A stretch of 64,000 nucleotides of DNA from Roseimaritima multifibrata (GTDB lineage Bacteria > Planctomycetota > Planctomycetia > Pirellulales > Pirellulaceae). Under the pieces are notes generated by a model. It did not search any database. It worked only from the letters and a program-made list of their open reading frames with translations, and was not told where the DNA came from. The stretch spans positions 620,001 to 684,000 of the forward strand of contig NZ_CP036262.1 in NCBI RefSeq assembly GCF_007741495.1, given 5' to 3'. This document shows positions 48,173 through 55,140 of this stretch, piece by piece. The position numbers and the translations under genes were made by a program. Every line of letters begins with the position of its first letter. Position 1 is the stretch's first letter.

Positions 48173-48540
48173 TCAAGGGGTGCGTTCCGATTCCGGGAGG
48201 TGGGCAAGGTCTGCCAGTTTGCCGAACATGATTCGATCGGAGGAGCCGCCGTGGTCGCTTTGGGAAATGGTCAGCCAGATCGTGCCTTCGTGTTCATGGC
48301 ACGTGGGGGATTGGAAGGACTGGGAAGTTTCGAAGCGATACTTGCGTTCCCATGTTTTGCAATCTCGCGAGACGTCCAAGTTGAAGACGCTGCGGTAGCA
48401 CCCTTCGATCCGCGTTGCCTCCTGCCAGCCGAGGTAATGGACGCCGCTGAATTGATCGAAGGTGGGCTTGGAATAGAGGCCCTTCTGCATGAAGGGCCTT
48501 TCTTTGGCCACGTCCCAGGTGGTGCCATCCTGGCGGTTGG
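48173..48540 (-). pseudogene. Decayed C-terminal fragment of a sialidase-like protein
   Basis: The residues MQKGLYSKPTFDQFSGVHYL, EGCYRSVFNLDVSRDCKTWE and EHEGTIWLTISQSDHGGSSD read like the end of an exo-sialidase-like propeller. The frame continues a few codons further upstream (SNRQDGTTWDVAKERP) and then loses coding sense. A different frame downstream (48013-48207) keeps protein-like text, KYDLQEIGSERRGGYTWYG, which suggests a frameshift. No start or signal peptide is left. It is most likely a dead relic. Confidence 0.65.
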
Positions 48541-49127
48541 ATCGCTGCTGTGGGCATCCAAGTCCCCAGAGAGTTCTGGGAGTTCTGAGAGGTCGTCAGT
48601 TGCCTGCGTAACTGGTGTCCGTTAGATAGTTGAAATCCGACGCTGAATCCTCGCGAAGTTGGGGCCACCCACTTTTCAGAAGCGACGCCAAGTTTGCCTG
48701 ACGGTTATTTGCTGCATTTCGAAATCGGGCGTTTTCAATCGTTGGGTGGCCCCAGATTTCAGCCCCAGGTTTCCAGGTCGGATAGACGGCTTCACTGACT
48801 GCTCAGATCGGACCCCCGGAGCACTCATGACTAGGAGCGAATCCACTCGGGCTATCTTCGGCCTGACCGTCTTTGGAAACACCCCGTTTTTGATTCCAGC
48901 CGAGGTCGCTGCTGCGCCGACATGGGAGAATCGGATCCGAATCAGCCCGATGATCGGTGACCGCATTCTGTGAGGAGCGGATCGAAGCCTGGGGCAACCG
49001 TACTTGTCGAGGTCGTCGCTCATTTGGTCGGGAACGTCTCTTCGGAAAGTTAATGCGAGGGAATGGCGTTTTGGGAATCGCTACTGGATGTATTCGTTCG
49101 CCGGATGTGTGCAGGGCAAAGTTGTTT
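48541..49127. other. Gene-free gap with an 11-bp inverted repeat
   Basis: No gene is seen in 587 bp. GGGGCCACCCA at 48661-48671 and its complement TGGGTGGCCCC at 48743-48753 flank a 71-bp segment. Other short frames here look random. Confidence 0.45.
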
Positions 49128-49547
49128 TCAGCAATTCAGTCGCATCACCTGTTGTCCTGTCGGTTCATGCAATTTCTCTTCCATCAGTGTGAATCCACAC
49201 TTCGCATAAAAACCACGGCCAATCGTGTTTGAAACAAAGACTTCGACTTCGAGTTCTTCGTGTAGGGCTTTTGCCTTTTCCATCAGCGACGTACCAACTC
49301 CCGTTCTCTGAATCGAGGGGTGGACGAAGATGGCACCGATTTCGTTGCCAATTAGTGCAATGAAGCCAATGACTTGACCCTCGCTCTCGAACACCCATGT
49401 GTCGGCGATGGGAAGATAGACGTTGGGTATGTTCTCTCGTTCCGATGCAAGGAACTCTTGCGTCAAGAAGGGATGAGCGAGCTCGGATGCGGCCGCCCAA
49501 GTTTCCAGTAGGTCGTTCAGGTCACTTGCTTCGTATTTCCGTATCAT
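49128..49547 (-). CDS. GNAT-family N-acetyltransferase
   Basis: The ATG at 49547 gives MIRKYEASDLNDLLETWAAA, the usual start of small GNATs, and 139 residues. Motif A, the acetyl-CoA site, is IFVHPSIQRTGVGTSLMEKA (Q/RxxGxG/A). Motif B ends with NTIGRGFYAKCGFTLMEE, typical of the YjaB/PhnO-like group. The substrate is unknown. GNATs are frequent cargo in mobile gene cassettes, and this one lies at the edge of the cassette-like patch at 49.6-52.5 kb. Confidence 0.9.
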   Translation of the reverse strand: MIRKYEASDLNDLLETWAAASELAHPFLTQEFLASERENIPNVYLPIADTWVFESEGQVIGFIALIGNEIGAIFVHPSIQRTGVGTSLMEKAKALHEELEVEVFVSNTIGRGFYAKCGFTLMEEKLHEPTGQQVMRLNC

Positions 49548-49652
49548 GCATGACCTTTGTTGAATCGAATCGGCTGTCCAGTTAGAACATGACAAGGAGT
49601 TGCGTAACAGGTTCACGTTTTAGAAGCGAACCTTTTTGCCGCTGGTGCATTT

Positions 49653-50078
49653 ATGCTGGTTCTGACTGTTTCGGTTCGATCATTGGAGGGTAGCAAAATG
49701 ATCTCGCCTTCTGAAACCGCTTTTGCAAAGGGCGACAAAACGAGATCCGTTCTGATGCCGAAATCAGTGTGGGAATCTCTGATGGCTCTTCGTGATGATG
49801 CACCATTAGATGCACCCGTTTTTAGCAGCCGCAAGAAGGGACATCTCTGCGAGTCAGCCGTTTGGCGAGTTGTAAAAACGGCGACGAAACGTGCTGGGAT
49901 TCCAAAGGAAGTAAGTTGCCATTGGTTTCGTCATGCACATGCGAGTCATGCCTAGGATCGTGGTGCTCCGATTCACTTGGTTCAGGCAACGCTAGGTCAT
50001 AGCAGCGTTGCGACAACTGGAAAATATTTGCACGCACGGCCATCAGATTCCAGCGGCAATTACCTTCCGCTCGGTTAA
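49653..50078 (+). pseudogene. Truncated tyrosine recombinase with an in-frame stop
   Basis: This is the C-terminal catalytic half of a phage-integrase-type recombinase. It reads KGDKTRSVLMPKSVWESLMA, then VSCHWFRHAHASHA (HxxR), then a TAG at 49953-49955. After it, in the same frame, come DRGAPIHLVQATLGHSSVAT (LGH) and TGKYLHARPSDSS with the nucleophile Tyr. Restoring the stop would give a coherent fold, so a single base change probably created it (for example TTG to TAG). The N-terminal half is absent. The stop at 50076-50078 is followed by CACTCGCT, the motif shared by the genes after it. Confidence 0.85.
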
Positions 50079-50125
50079 CACTCGCTTGATTTCCAGAACA
50101 AATCAATCCCTTTCTGGAGATCAAC

Positions 50126-50434
50126 ATGAATCAAACGACTTCCATCGCTGACGGAAATATTCTAGCCGTCAAATCAGCCGCTCAAGATGCAAATGCCGTT
50201 CAGAATGCGGTTAATTTAATCGCCATTATTGGCTGCTTCCACCGTCACCTCCTTGCCCTTCGACAAAGTGGCTTGAATGACGATGATCTCAACAATCATC
50301 CGGTCTCACTTGCCTTTGTCAGCAAGCTCAACAGCTTGTGCCGGATGAAAATTGAACGAGAGATGGCGGCATTTTCGGCCATCGACAGAATCGCTGAAGG
50401 TAAGTCCGTCGAGTACGAAGTGCTCCCGCTCTAA
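50126..50434 (+). CDS. Hypothetical cassette-like protein
   Basis: This 102-residue protein starts MNQTTSIADGNILAVKSAAQ and ends AEGKSVEYEVLPL; I recognise no family. It looks helical, with the segment LIAIIGCFHRHLLALRQSGL and a conserved-looking core of Cys, His and Asp. GGAG lies upstream (CTGGAGATCAACATG). Its stop TAA (50432) is the first part of TAACACCCGCT, as in the recombinase remnant before it and the genes after it. The gene is probably translated. Confidence 0.65.
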   Translation: MNQTTSIADGNILAVKSAAQDANAVQNAVNLIAIIGCFHRHLLALRQSGLNDDDLNNHPVSLAFVSKLNSLCRMKIEREMAAFSAIDRIAEGKSVEYEVLPL

Positions 50435-50540
50435 CACCCGCTCGTTCCTCCGCAACAGCAATACAACTTTTGTAATGGAACATCGGGCAATCTGCATGGC
50501 CACGACCTGACCGGGGTTTCCGACCGACGCATAGACGGGC

Positions 50541-50759
50541 ATGAACATAATGACGTTTCAAGACTGGCTGGCGATTCGGGAAGGGTTGTGGCCGGGCGAC
50601 GACAAGGCAGTGGAAGGTTTGTCGAAGTTGCCCCAGCCCAAACCAAAGAAACTACCGCCACGCAAGCCGCTCACGCAGGTGGTAAGTCCGGGCAAGCCAC
50701 AGGTGCGTCCCGTGCTGCCGAAGCTTTCAATCGGACCAATGAAAAACGGACGACCATGA
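50541..50759 (+). CDS. Small hypothetical protein with FQDWLAxREGL motif
   Basis: This 72-residue protein starts with MNIMTFQDWLAIREGLWPGD and goes on with a Pro/Lys-rich tail. The FQDWLAIREGL opening recalls short planctomycete proteins with FREWLxLREGLL. Their function is unknown. The second ATG, three codons in, is an equally good start. It shares the patch with the cassette-like genes, but does not itself end in the TAACAC motif. Confidence 0.55.
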   Translation: MNIMTFQDWLAIREGLWPGDDKAVEGLSKLPQPKPKKLPPRKPLTQVVSPGKPQVRPVLPKLSIGPMKNGRP

Positions 50760-50803
50760 TGGTCGCCCGCTTTGATGTTTTCTTCTTTGCTTGGTCCGAT
50801 GCG

Positions 50804-51487
50804 TTAGGTAGTTGCGAGTTGCTTCTGCTCACGACGGCGGCGACGAGCGGTACCGACACAGGCGACACAAGCACCGATGCCGAACAAAGCGAGGGATGAG
50901 GGTTCAGGAACGGCTGCGGTAGATAAACGCAGGTTTGGTCCCAACGCTCCAATTATTCCTGTTGTTCCTGTACCTGTACCTGTGAAATTTGGCATAGTTA
51001 ACGTAAGCCCATTACCGAAGTGCTGAATGGGAACACCAAAGACAATCCCACTAATAGTGGTCGCTGTTGCGGGGAACCGGAGGAGGTCACCGCCGGTCGA
51101 ATTGGGTTGTACACCACCGATTACATAATCACCCAAACCTAAGTTTAGAGTCGCTATATCCGTTATCAACCAATTTCCGAATCCGCTGGTTGACGGTTCG
51201 ATGGTTGATCCGTTCGAAACGAAGGTAGAAGCAAGCAGAGAGCCACCTCCTGTCCACAGCCCAACTTCATGAGGGCTGTTTAATCCATCCCCCCCCTCGT
51301 CCCACCAGGCCAATCCATCCACCGCTACCGGGGCAGTGACCGAGAATGTGAACCCGACGGTGTAGTCACCGGCGCCAAACATTGTTGAGCCTCCGGCGAA
51401 ATCAAGGATGACCCCCGCCTGCACCTGCCCCGCCGTGGCGATCAGCACCGTCACGCACGCCACCGCCAATTGAATTGTTCGCATCAT
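50804..51487 (-). CDS. PEP-CTERM-sorted exported protein
   Basis: The ATG pair at 51487/51484 is preceded by GGAG at seven bases. The 227-residue protein has a signal peptide (LAVACVTVLIATAGQVQAGV) and a beta-rich body (YTVGFTFSVTAPVAVDGLAW, LSTAAVPEPSS). The C-terminus is a PEP-CTERM signal: VPEPSSLALFGIGACVACVG, then the basic tail ARRRRREQK. Such proteins are cleaved by exosortase and anchored or released at the cell surface. It points opposite to the cassette-like genes on either side of it, which is unusual for a cassette array. The function of the body is unknown. Confidence 0.85.
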   Translation of the reverse strand: MMRTIQLAVACVTVLIATAGQVQAGVILDFAGGSTMFGAGDYTVGFTFSVTAPVAVDGLAWWDEGGDGLNSPHEVGLWTGGGSLLASTFVSNGSTIEPSTSGFGNWLITDIATLNLGLGDYVIGGVQPNSTGGDLLRFPATATTISGIVFGVPIQHFGNGLTLTMPNFTGTGTGTTGIIGALGPNLRLSTAAVPEPSSLALFGIGACVACVGTARRRRREQKQLATT

Positions 51488-51573
51488 CTCGCTTCTCCTT
51501 GTTGTAGGTCTAGGAAGTTGGCCCGCTCCAGATCCGGCACCGGTGGCGTCCCCTCCTGGGGAGGTACTCTGCC

Positions 51574-51765
51574 ATGCGGTGGGGTGGGGGTAAGCGTCCA
51601 ACCGGAAAAATCCGCAAAATCTTCCAGCCCTGCGAAACTGTCCCAACAGCAGAGAAAAGTGTAGAGACTCTAGCCGAGGAGTCCGCAACGAAGCTACAGC
51701 ACTGCGAGGCACTGCCCGATGAAGGCGTTCTCCCAACCGAGTTTGAGCACGTCGATGTCGAGTAA
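51574..51765 (+). CDS. Hypothetical short gene ending at the attC-like site
   Basis: The 63-residue frame ends EFEHVDVE and its TAA is the first triplet of the TAACACCCGCT element at 51763. The last 45 residues (VPTAEKSVETLAEESATKLQ onward) look like a coding segment, but the start is uncertain and overlaps the upstream region of the PEP-CTERM gene. It may be the tail of a gene truncated by insertion of that gene. No family is recognised. Confidence 0.4.
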   Translation: MRWGGGKRPTGKIRKIFQPCETVPTAEKSVETLAEESATKLQHCEALPDEGVLPTEFEHVDVE

Positions 51766-51829
51766 CACCCGCTGGTGAATCATCAGAGCCGACAACACTG
51801 GCCGCAACAGCATTCACAAGCGAGTTAGA
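51763..51829 (+). repeat. Integron attC-like site
   Basis: TAAC (51763) pairs with GTTA (51824-51827). CGCT (51770-51773 region) pairs with AGCG (51820-51822 region), and GTGAAT pairs with ATTCAC (51812-51817), leaving a 31-base variable centre. The 3' end GTTAGAT fits GTTRRRY. The first TAA is the stop codon of the gene before, and the next gene starts seven bases after the site. This is how attC sites sit in integron arrays. Confidence 0.65.
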
Positions 51830-51835
51830 TCAACA

Positions 51836-52444
51836 ATGACACCAATCGAAGCATACGAATACGCATCAAGCTGGGGATCTTTCGCGAGAAGTGGCGACCC
51901 CGGTGCTTGCATGTACGGATTTAATTCAGACTGTCGCCCTCAATCCGAAGAACATCGTCAAGACGTTATCAATTGCATGAAAACATGCCGATTGAACGTC
52001 GTCGAACGACCCGAGAATTTTGACGACGATGAACTCGAAAAGATGGATGCCTTCGTCGAATTCATCAGCAAAAGAAACGGCAAAGGCAAATCCGCTGGAT
52101 CGTTCATCACCGAAATTGGCCTTTGCGGATCGGGCACTTGCTGTACCCATGGCGGCAATGATCTGGAAGGCGAAATGCTTTCGGATACGAACGACTGCAA
52201 TCGTTCAGGTGATGCCGAACTCGCTTGCAAATATATCCTTGACAACTACAAGCCCGAATTCCGAATCGAGCGGCGAGTCGGCGACGTTTATCAAAATGTC
52301 ATTGCCTCCAAAGAGGAAAAGCTTCAAGTGTGTCGTGAAATCTACGGTGGAAGTGATACCAATTTCAACGATGAAGATAACGCAAATCTTTATCTGGTCT
52401 GGGCGGCTGCTTCCGATCTGGAAGCAATGCAAGAGGCGAAATAA
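51836..52444 (+). CDS. Hypothetical cassette protein
   Basis: This 202-residue protein starts immediately after the attC-like site. It has several Cys residues (GACMYGFNSDC, MKTCRL, CGSGTCCTHGG, NDCNRSG, ELACKYI), suggesting metal binding or disulfides. No signal peptide is seen. The C-terminus is helical (IYGGSDTNFNDEDNANLYLV). I recognise no family. It ends in TAACACCCGCTTG and is followed by an intrinsic terminator (52469-52495), so its transcript probably ends there. Confidence 0.7.
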   Translation: MTPIEAYEYASSWGSFARSGDPGACMYGFNSDCRPQSEEHRQDVINCMKTCRLNVVERPENFDDDELEKMDAFVEFISKRNGKGKSAGSFITEIGLCGSGTCCTHGGNDLEGEMLSDTNDCNRSGDAELACKYILDNYKPEFRIERRVGDVYQNVIASKEEKLQVCREIYGGSDTNFNDEDNANLYLVWAAASDLEAMQEAK

Positions 52445-52468
52445 CACCCGCTTGAAAAACAACAACAG

Positions 52469-52495
52469 AGCCAAGGTTAACCCCTTGGCTTTTTT
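52469..52495 (+). terminator. Intrinsic terminator after the last cassette-like gene
   Basis: AGCCAAGG (52469-52476) pairs with CCTTGGCT (52483-52490) across a six-base loop. A T run follows (52490-52495). It is 25 bases after the stop codon at 52442-52444. Confidence 0.8.
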
Positions 52496-52519
52496 CTTAA
52501 ACACACAACGGGGAAAGCA

Positions 52520-52645
52520 ATGAGCAAGCGGTTATTTAGTTTAGGGAAAATTGTTGCAACGCCCGGTGCCTTGGAATTTCTGGAACGTCATCTGCTCGCT
52601 TCTAAGTCGCTTGAGCACTTCAAGCGGAGCGCTTTGCCCAAGTGA
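52520..52645 (+). CDS. Truncated small protein with KIVATPGALEFLERH motif
   Basis: The 41-residue frame MSKRLFSLGKIVATPGALEF then LERHLLASKSLEHFKRSALPK is like the start of a small protein common on plasmids and islands, whose usual continuation after the LERH region is about 60 residues more. The C-terminal part here does not match, so the gene is truncated or frameshifted. The function is unknown. Confidence 0.45.
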   Translation: MSKRLFSLGKIVATPGALEFLERHLLASKSLEHFKRSALPK

Positions 52646-52648
52646 AGC

Positions 52649-53059
52649 TCAGTTGATACTAGCCAGATGTCGCCGTAGGGTTGCTTCCCTGTATGGCAAC
52701 TCAATCTCTGGCAATGGCACACGACTTACAGAAAAGCCGTGTTCATTCAATGGCTCAATCGGAATTCTCTGACGTTGAACAAGCTCCTGTAGTAGCCACT
52801 CAGGACGTTCGTCTAAGACTGGATTTGGAATCGGGACAGGACTTATTCCCTTCCTCAGATTGTCTGCAACGGCGTTGCTGCTGTCGTTCCATCGCCCCCA
52901 GAAATCAAACACTTCCTTGAGTTGCTGCTTCACCCTGTCAACGTCCACGGACGACCATGAGCGGTTGAACATGACCACCCGATTGTCGCTTCTTGTTCCG
53001 ACTCTTGCAGACTGGCGACCGTGTATATCTCGGTAGGTGCCCTTGCTCTGCCTGCTCAT
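52649..53059 (-). CDS. Hypothetical protein, minus strand
   Basis: The ATG at 53059 has GGGGGAG seven bases upstream, so this start is preferred over the one at 53107. The 136-residue protein reads MSRQSKGTYRDIHGRQSARV at the start and RPEWLLQELVQRQRIPIEPL later. It has no signal peptide or membrane segment. I do not recognise a family. The text is well formed, and the good ribosome site supports translation. Confidence 0.6.
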   Translation of the reverse strand: MSRQSKGTYRDIHGRQSARVGTRSDNRVVMFNRSWSSVDVDRVKQQLKEVFDFWGRWNDSSNAVADNLRKGISPVPIPNPVLDERPEWLLQELVQRQRIPIEPLNEHGFSVSRVPLPEIELPYREATLRRHLASIN

Positions 53060-53156
53060 TTTGTCACTCCCCCTAGGCCGGTTCCGAATCGTTGCTTGTA
53101 GCAACAAAAACGAGGGCTGGTTTTCAGGTAAAGCAGGCGTAATTGCGGTAAGTGCA

Positions 53157-53193
53157 ACAAAAAAGCCACGTTACGAAAATCGTAACGTGGCTT
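53157..53193 (-). terminator. 14-bp perfect hairpin followed by T residues on the minus strand
   Basis: AAGCCACGTTACGA (53163-53176) and its exact complement (53180-53193) are separated by three bases. On the minus strand the stem is followed by TTTT. No gene on that strand is obvious upstream of it, so the hairpin might instead be a recombination or regulatory site. Confidence 0.5.
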
Positions 53194-53196
53194 AAA

Positions 53197-53391
53197 GTGG
53201 AGGATAACGGACTTGAACAATCAGCAAAAACGCAGTGTTTGAGCAACATCCAGGGTAGCGCGGCACGAAATGCGGCACGATTCGACAGTGAAGCCGCCGA
53301 ATTGCTGACCATTTGGGCATCTCTAAACCACGAGCAACGTGCCGACCTGCTGGCGGTCGCCCGTGGGCTGACATCACGTCAGCGGACGTAG
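53197..53391 (+). CDS. Hypothetical small protein with WASLxxEQRADLLAVARGL motif
   Basis: A GTG at 53197, just beyond the hairpin, is the tentative start; the frame is open from 53152 but that part lies in the hairpin. The 64-residue protein ends AAELLTIWASLNHEQRADLL then AVARGLTSRQRT. The helical motif of the form LLxxWxxLxxxxRxxxLxxxR recalls short proteins near planctomycete recombinases. The function is unknown. The TGAC-N5-GTCA repeat at 53369-53381 lies within its last codons. Confidence 0.45.
   Translation: MEDNGLEQSAKTQCLSNIQGSAARNAARFDSEAAELLTIWASLNHEQRADLLAVARGLTSRQRT
53369..53381 (+). repeat. TGAC-N5-GTCA palindromic repeat 1
   Basis: TGACATCACGTCA within the C-terminal codons of the small gene at 53197-53391. 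It is one of ten copies between here and 63157. Confidence 0.75.
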
Positions 53392-53473
53392 GCTGCTCGA
53401 TTACCACGGCGTGTTGGCGCTGCGTCCTGCCAACACGTCGGACACCACCCAGGACGCACACGGAGACTGCACG

Positions 53474-53827
53474 ATGAACAAACCCGTCCACGTCACCCAC
53501 ACTGACATCGAGTCTTTCGCTGCGTGCGATCCGATGGACAACTCGCCCGGCGATGCGTGCCTCCTGACCACAATCGGTAGCGTCGAGGTGTCCGCGATCC
53601 CCACCGCCGATCATCGCGGCCTGATGGTGACGATCGAGGAACCGCTGGAACGAGTGCTCGAGCTTGGATTGAATCATCCGATTGCGATCCGCAATGCCGT
53701 CTACGCAGTCGTCAACGCAGTCGTCAACGCTATTGGTGAATCACTGCAGTTCTCAGGGATGGGAGCTGACGATGACGTGCCGCCCTGGTACGAGTTTGAG
53801 GCGTTGACGCAGTGGAATGACGACTGA
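53474..53827 (+). CDS. Hypothetical protein
   Basis: The ATG at 53474 has GGAG eight bases upstream. The 117-residue protein begins MNKPVHVTHTDIESFAACDP and ends PPWYEFEALTQWNDD. The middle (HPIAIRNAVYAVVNAVVNAI) is a helix with a direct 12-base duplication (GTCGTCAACGCA). It is acidic, cytoplasmic and has no family I can name. It is probably an island gene. Confidence 0.6.
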   Translation: MNKPVHVTHTDIESFAACDPMDNSPGDACLLTTIGSVEVSAIPTADHRGLMVTIEEPLERVLELGLNHPIAIRNAVYAVVNAVVNAIGESLQFSGMGADDDVPPWYEFEALTQWNDD

Positions 53828-53928
53828 GCCAACCTTTGGGATGCTGGACGTGACGTAGCCGCCTGGGACGCGTGAGCATGGCCCAGAGTGGCGACTGGCT
53901 GACCTGACATGTTGACATGGCCATTCGA

Positions 53929-53975
53929 TGACATCGTGTCAGTAGATCGACCGGGCAATCATTGACGCCATGTCA
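53929..53975 (+). repeat. TGAC-N5-GTCA repeats 2 and 3
   Basis: TGACATCGTGTCA at 53929-53941 and TGACGCCATGTCA at 53963-53975, 34 bases apart from start to start. Confidence 0.75.
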
Positions 53976-54272
53976 GTAAGCGACGAGGCGTTGCCGGGAA
54001 TTGTCGTTCGGAAACGATAGAAAGCTCGAACGGTCGGAATCGCCTGGGTAAGCGAGCAAAGTCTTCGCGGCGTCTTGGCTGATGCGAAACTAGAACGGCC
54101 CAGTGTCGCACCAAGCGGCCTGCGGATCTCGATTGAGTCCCTGCGGCCGGTTGAAGAGTTGTCGTTGCCTCGGCCCGGTGCGAACCGCCGTGTCGTCTGC
54201 GACTTCATCAACACCTTCCAGGAGCCACTTCAGTTTGCGGGGAATCTTGGGAAACGAGCGGCAGTCATTCGC

Positions 54273-54285
54273 TGACATCATGTCA
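54273..54285 (+). repeat. TGAC-N5-GTCA repeat 4
   Basis: TGACATCATGTCA, followed by GTGGATC; a similar GTGGAC follows copy 8 inside hsdR. Confidence 0.75.
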
Positions 54286-54939
54286 GTGGATCTCGCCAGG
54301 GGGCCCCATCGCGACAGGGATTTTGACCGACGGTCGGCTGTTAATACCATGACAGTAGGTAGTTACCTTCTGTATCGCTCGTGAAAAATTTTAAAAAACA
54401 CGCACGTAAGCATAGCCTCAAAGCCACTGCTAGCCAGACGACAAGAGCCGCAGGCGTCGCCGATCCAAGGCAACTGCACAGACAGTTCTGTCAACGAGTC
54501 AGTGAATCGCTAACTCCCTGTCGCCAAGTCAGTTTCGCGTCTATGTACGCAAGCCTTTTACACCTTGTATGGTGATGAGCAGGCAATGAGCATCACCTCG
54601 AAGCGTATGAACCCGACCTGACTCGCCAGTCGTATTGGCATCGCTCACCGCTTTCGGCTGGATAGAGCCGGACACGATTCAGCGCTTCCCATCCACCGAG
54701 CAGACCAAATTTGCGACACGGAGGAGTTATCCTCCCAATCTCTTTCAGATGCAAACCGGGGCAGCACTAGAACGGTGCAGAGCTTTTCACGTGTCCTAAG
54801 TCATTTGAGTCCGAACGAACTTTTTTGCTGATCCGGTCTATGAAACAGTTGGATCTTCAACCGTCATATGATGGCAGGACGGCGGAACGAATTAGAGCCG
54901 CCTTATGACTTATGACTCGAAGGGCGAGCAAATCGCCAC

Positions 54940-55140
54940 CTATTGATCTGATCGCTTATCGTGACACTGTTCACCCGTCTTTTCCGGGCTTTTGCAAGAC
55001 ACGACTCGTCGTTGGCTTACATCGTCCTGAGCCATAAGCAACTCAGACAAAACGCTGCCATAACGTTTAGCTACAGGGGCAGTACGATTACGTATGCCCT
55101 CACCAGCAAGAATACGAATAACTTGGTTTCCATTACTCAT
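54940..55140 (-). CDS. Small protein translationally coupled to the membrane GAF protein
   Basis: The ATG at 55140 overlaps the stop of the upstream gene by four bases (ATGA). The 66-residue protein reads MSNGNQVIRILAGEGIRNRT then APVAKRYGSVLSELLMAQDD. It has no signal or membrane segment and no family I recognise. The overlap is the main evidence for translation. A role together with the membrane GAF protein is an inference from coupling. Confidence 0.55.
   Translation of the reverse strand: MSNGNQVIRILAGEGIRNRTAPVAKRYGSVLSELLMAQDDVSQRRVVSCKSPEKTGEQCHDKRSDQ

Larger units (their letters stand above)
53828..54936. other. 1.1-kb gap with palindromic repeats and no supported gene
   Basis: No reading frame here has a recognisable domain or a good ribosome site. 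Three copies of the TGAC-N5-GTCA repeat lie at 53929-53941, 53963-53975 and 54273-54285. A frame of 64 codons at 54381-54575 is Ser/Arg-rich and not supported. The stretch may hold decayed genes. Confidence 0.5.

Noticed and set aside
53192-53677. 161-residue minus-strand frame
   Set aside because: It mirrors the supported plus-strand genes at 53197-53827 and has no domain.
54381-54575. 64-residue plus-strand frame
   Set aside because: It is basic and Ser-rich, has no ribosome site and no recognisable family.
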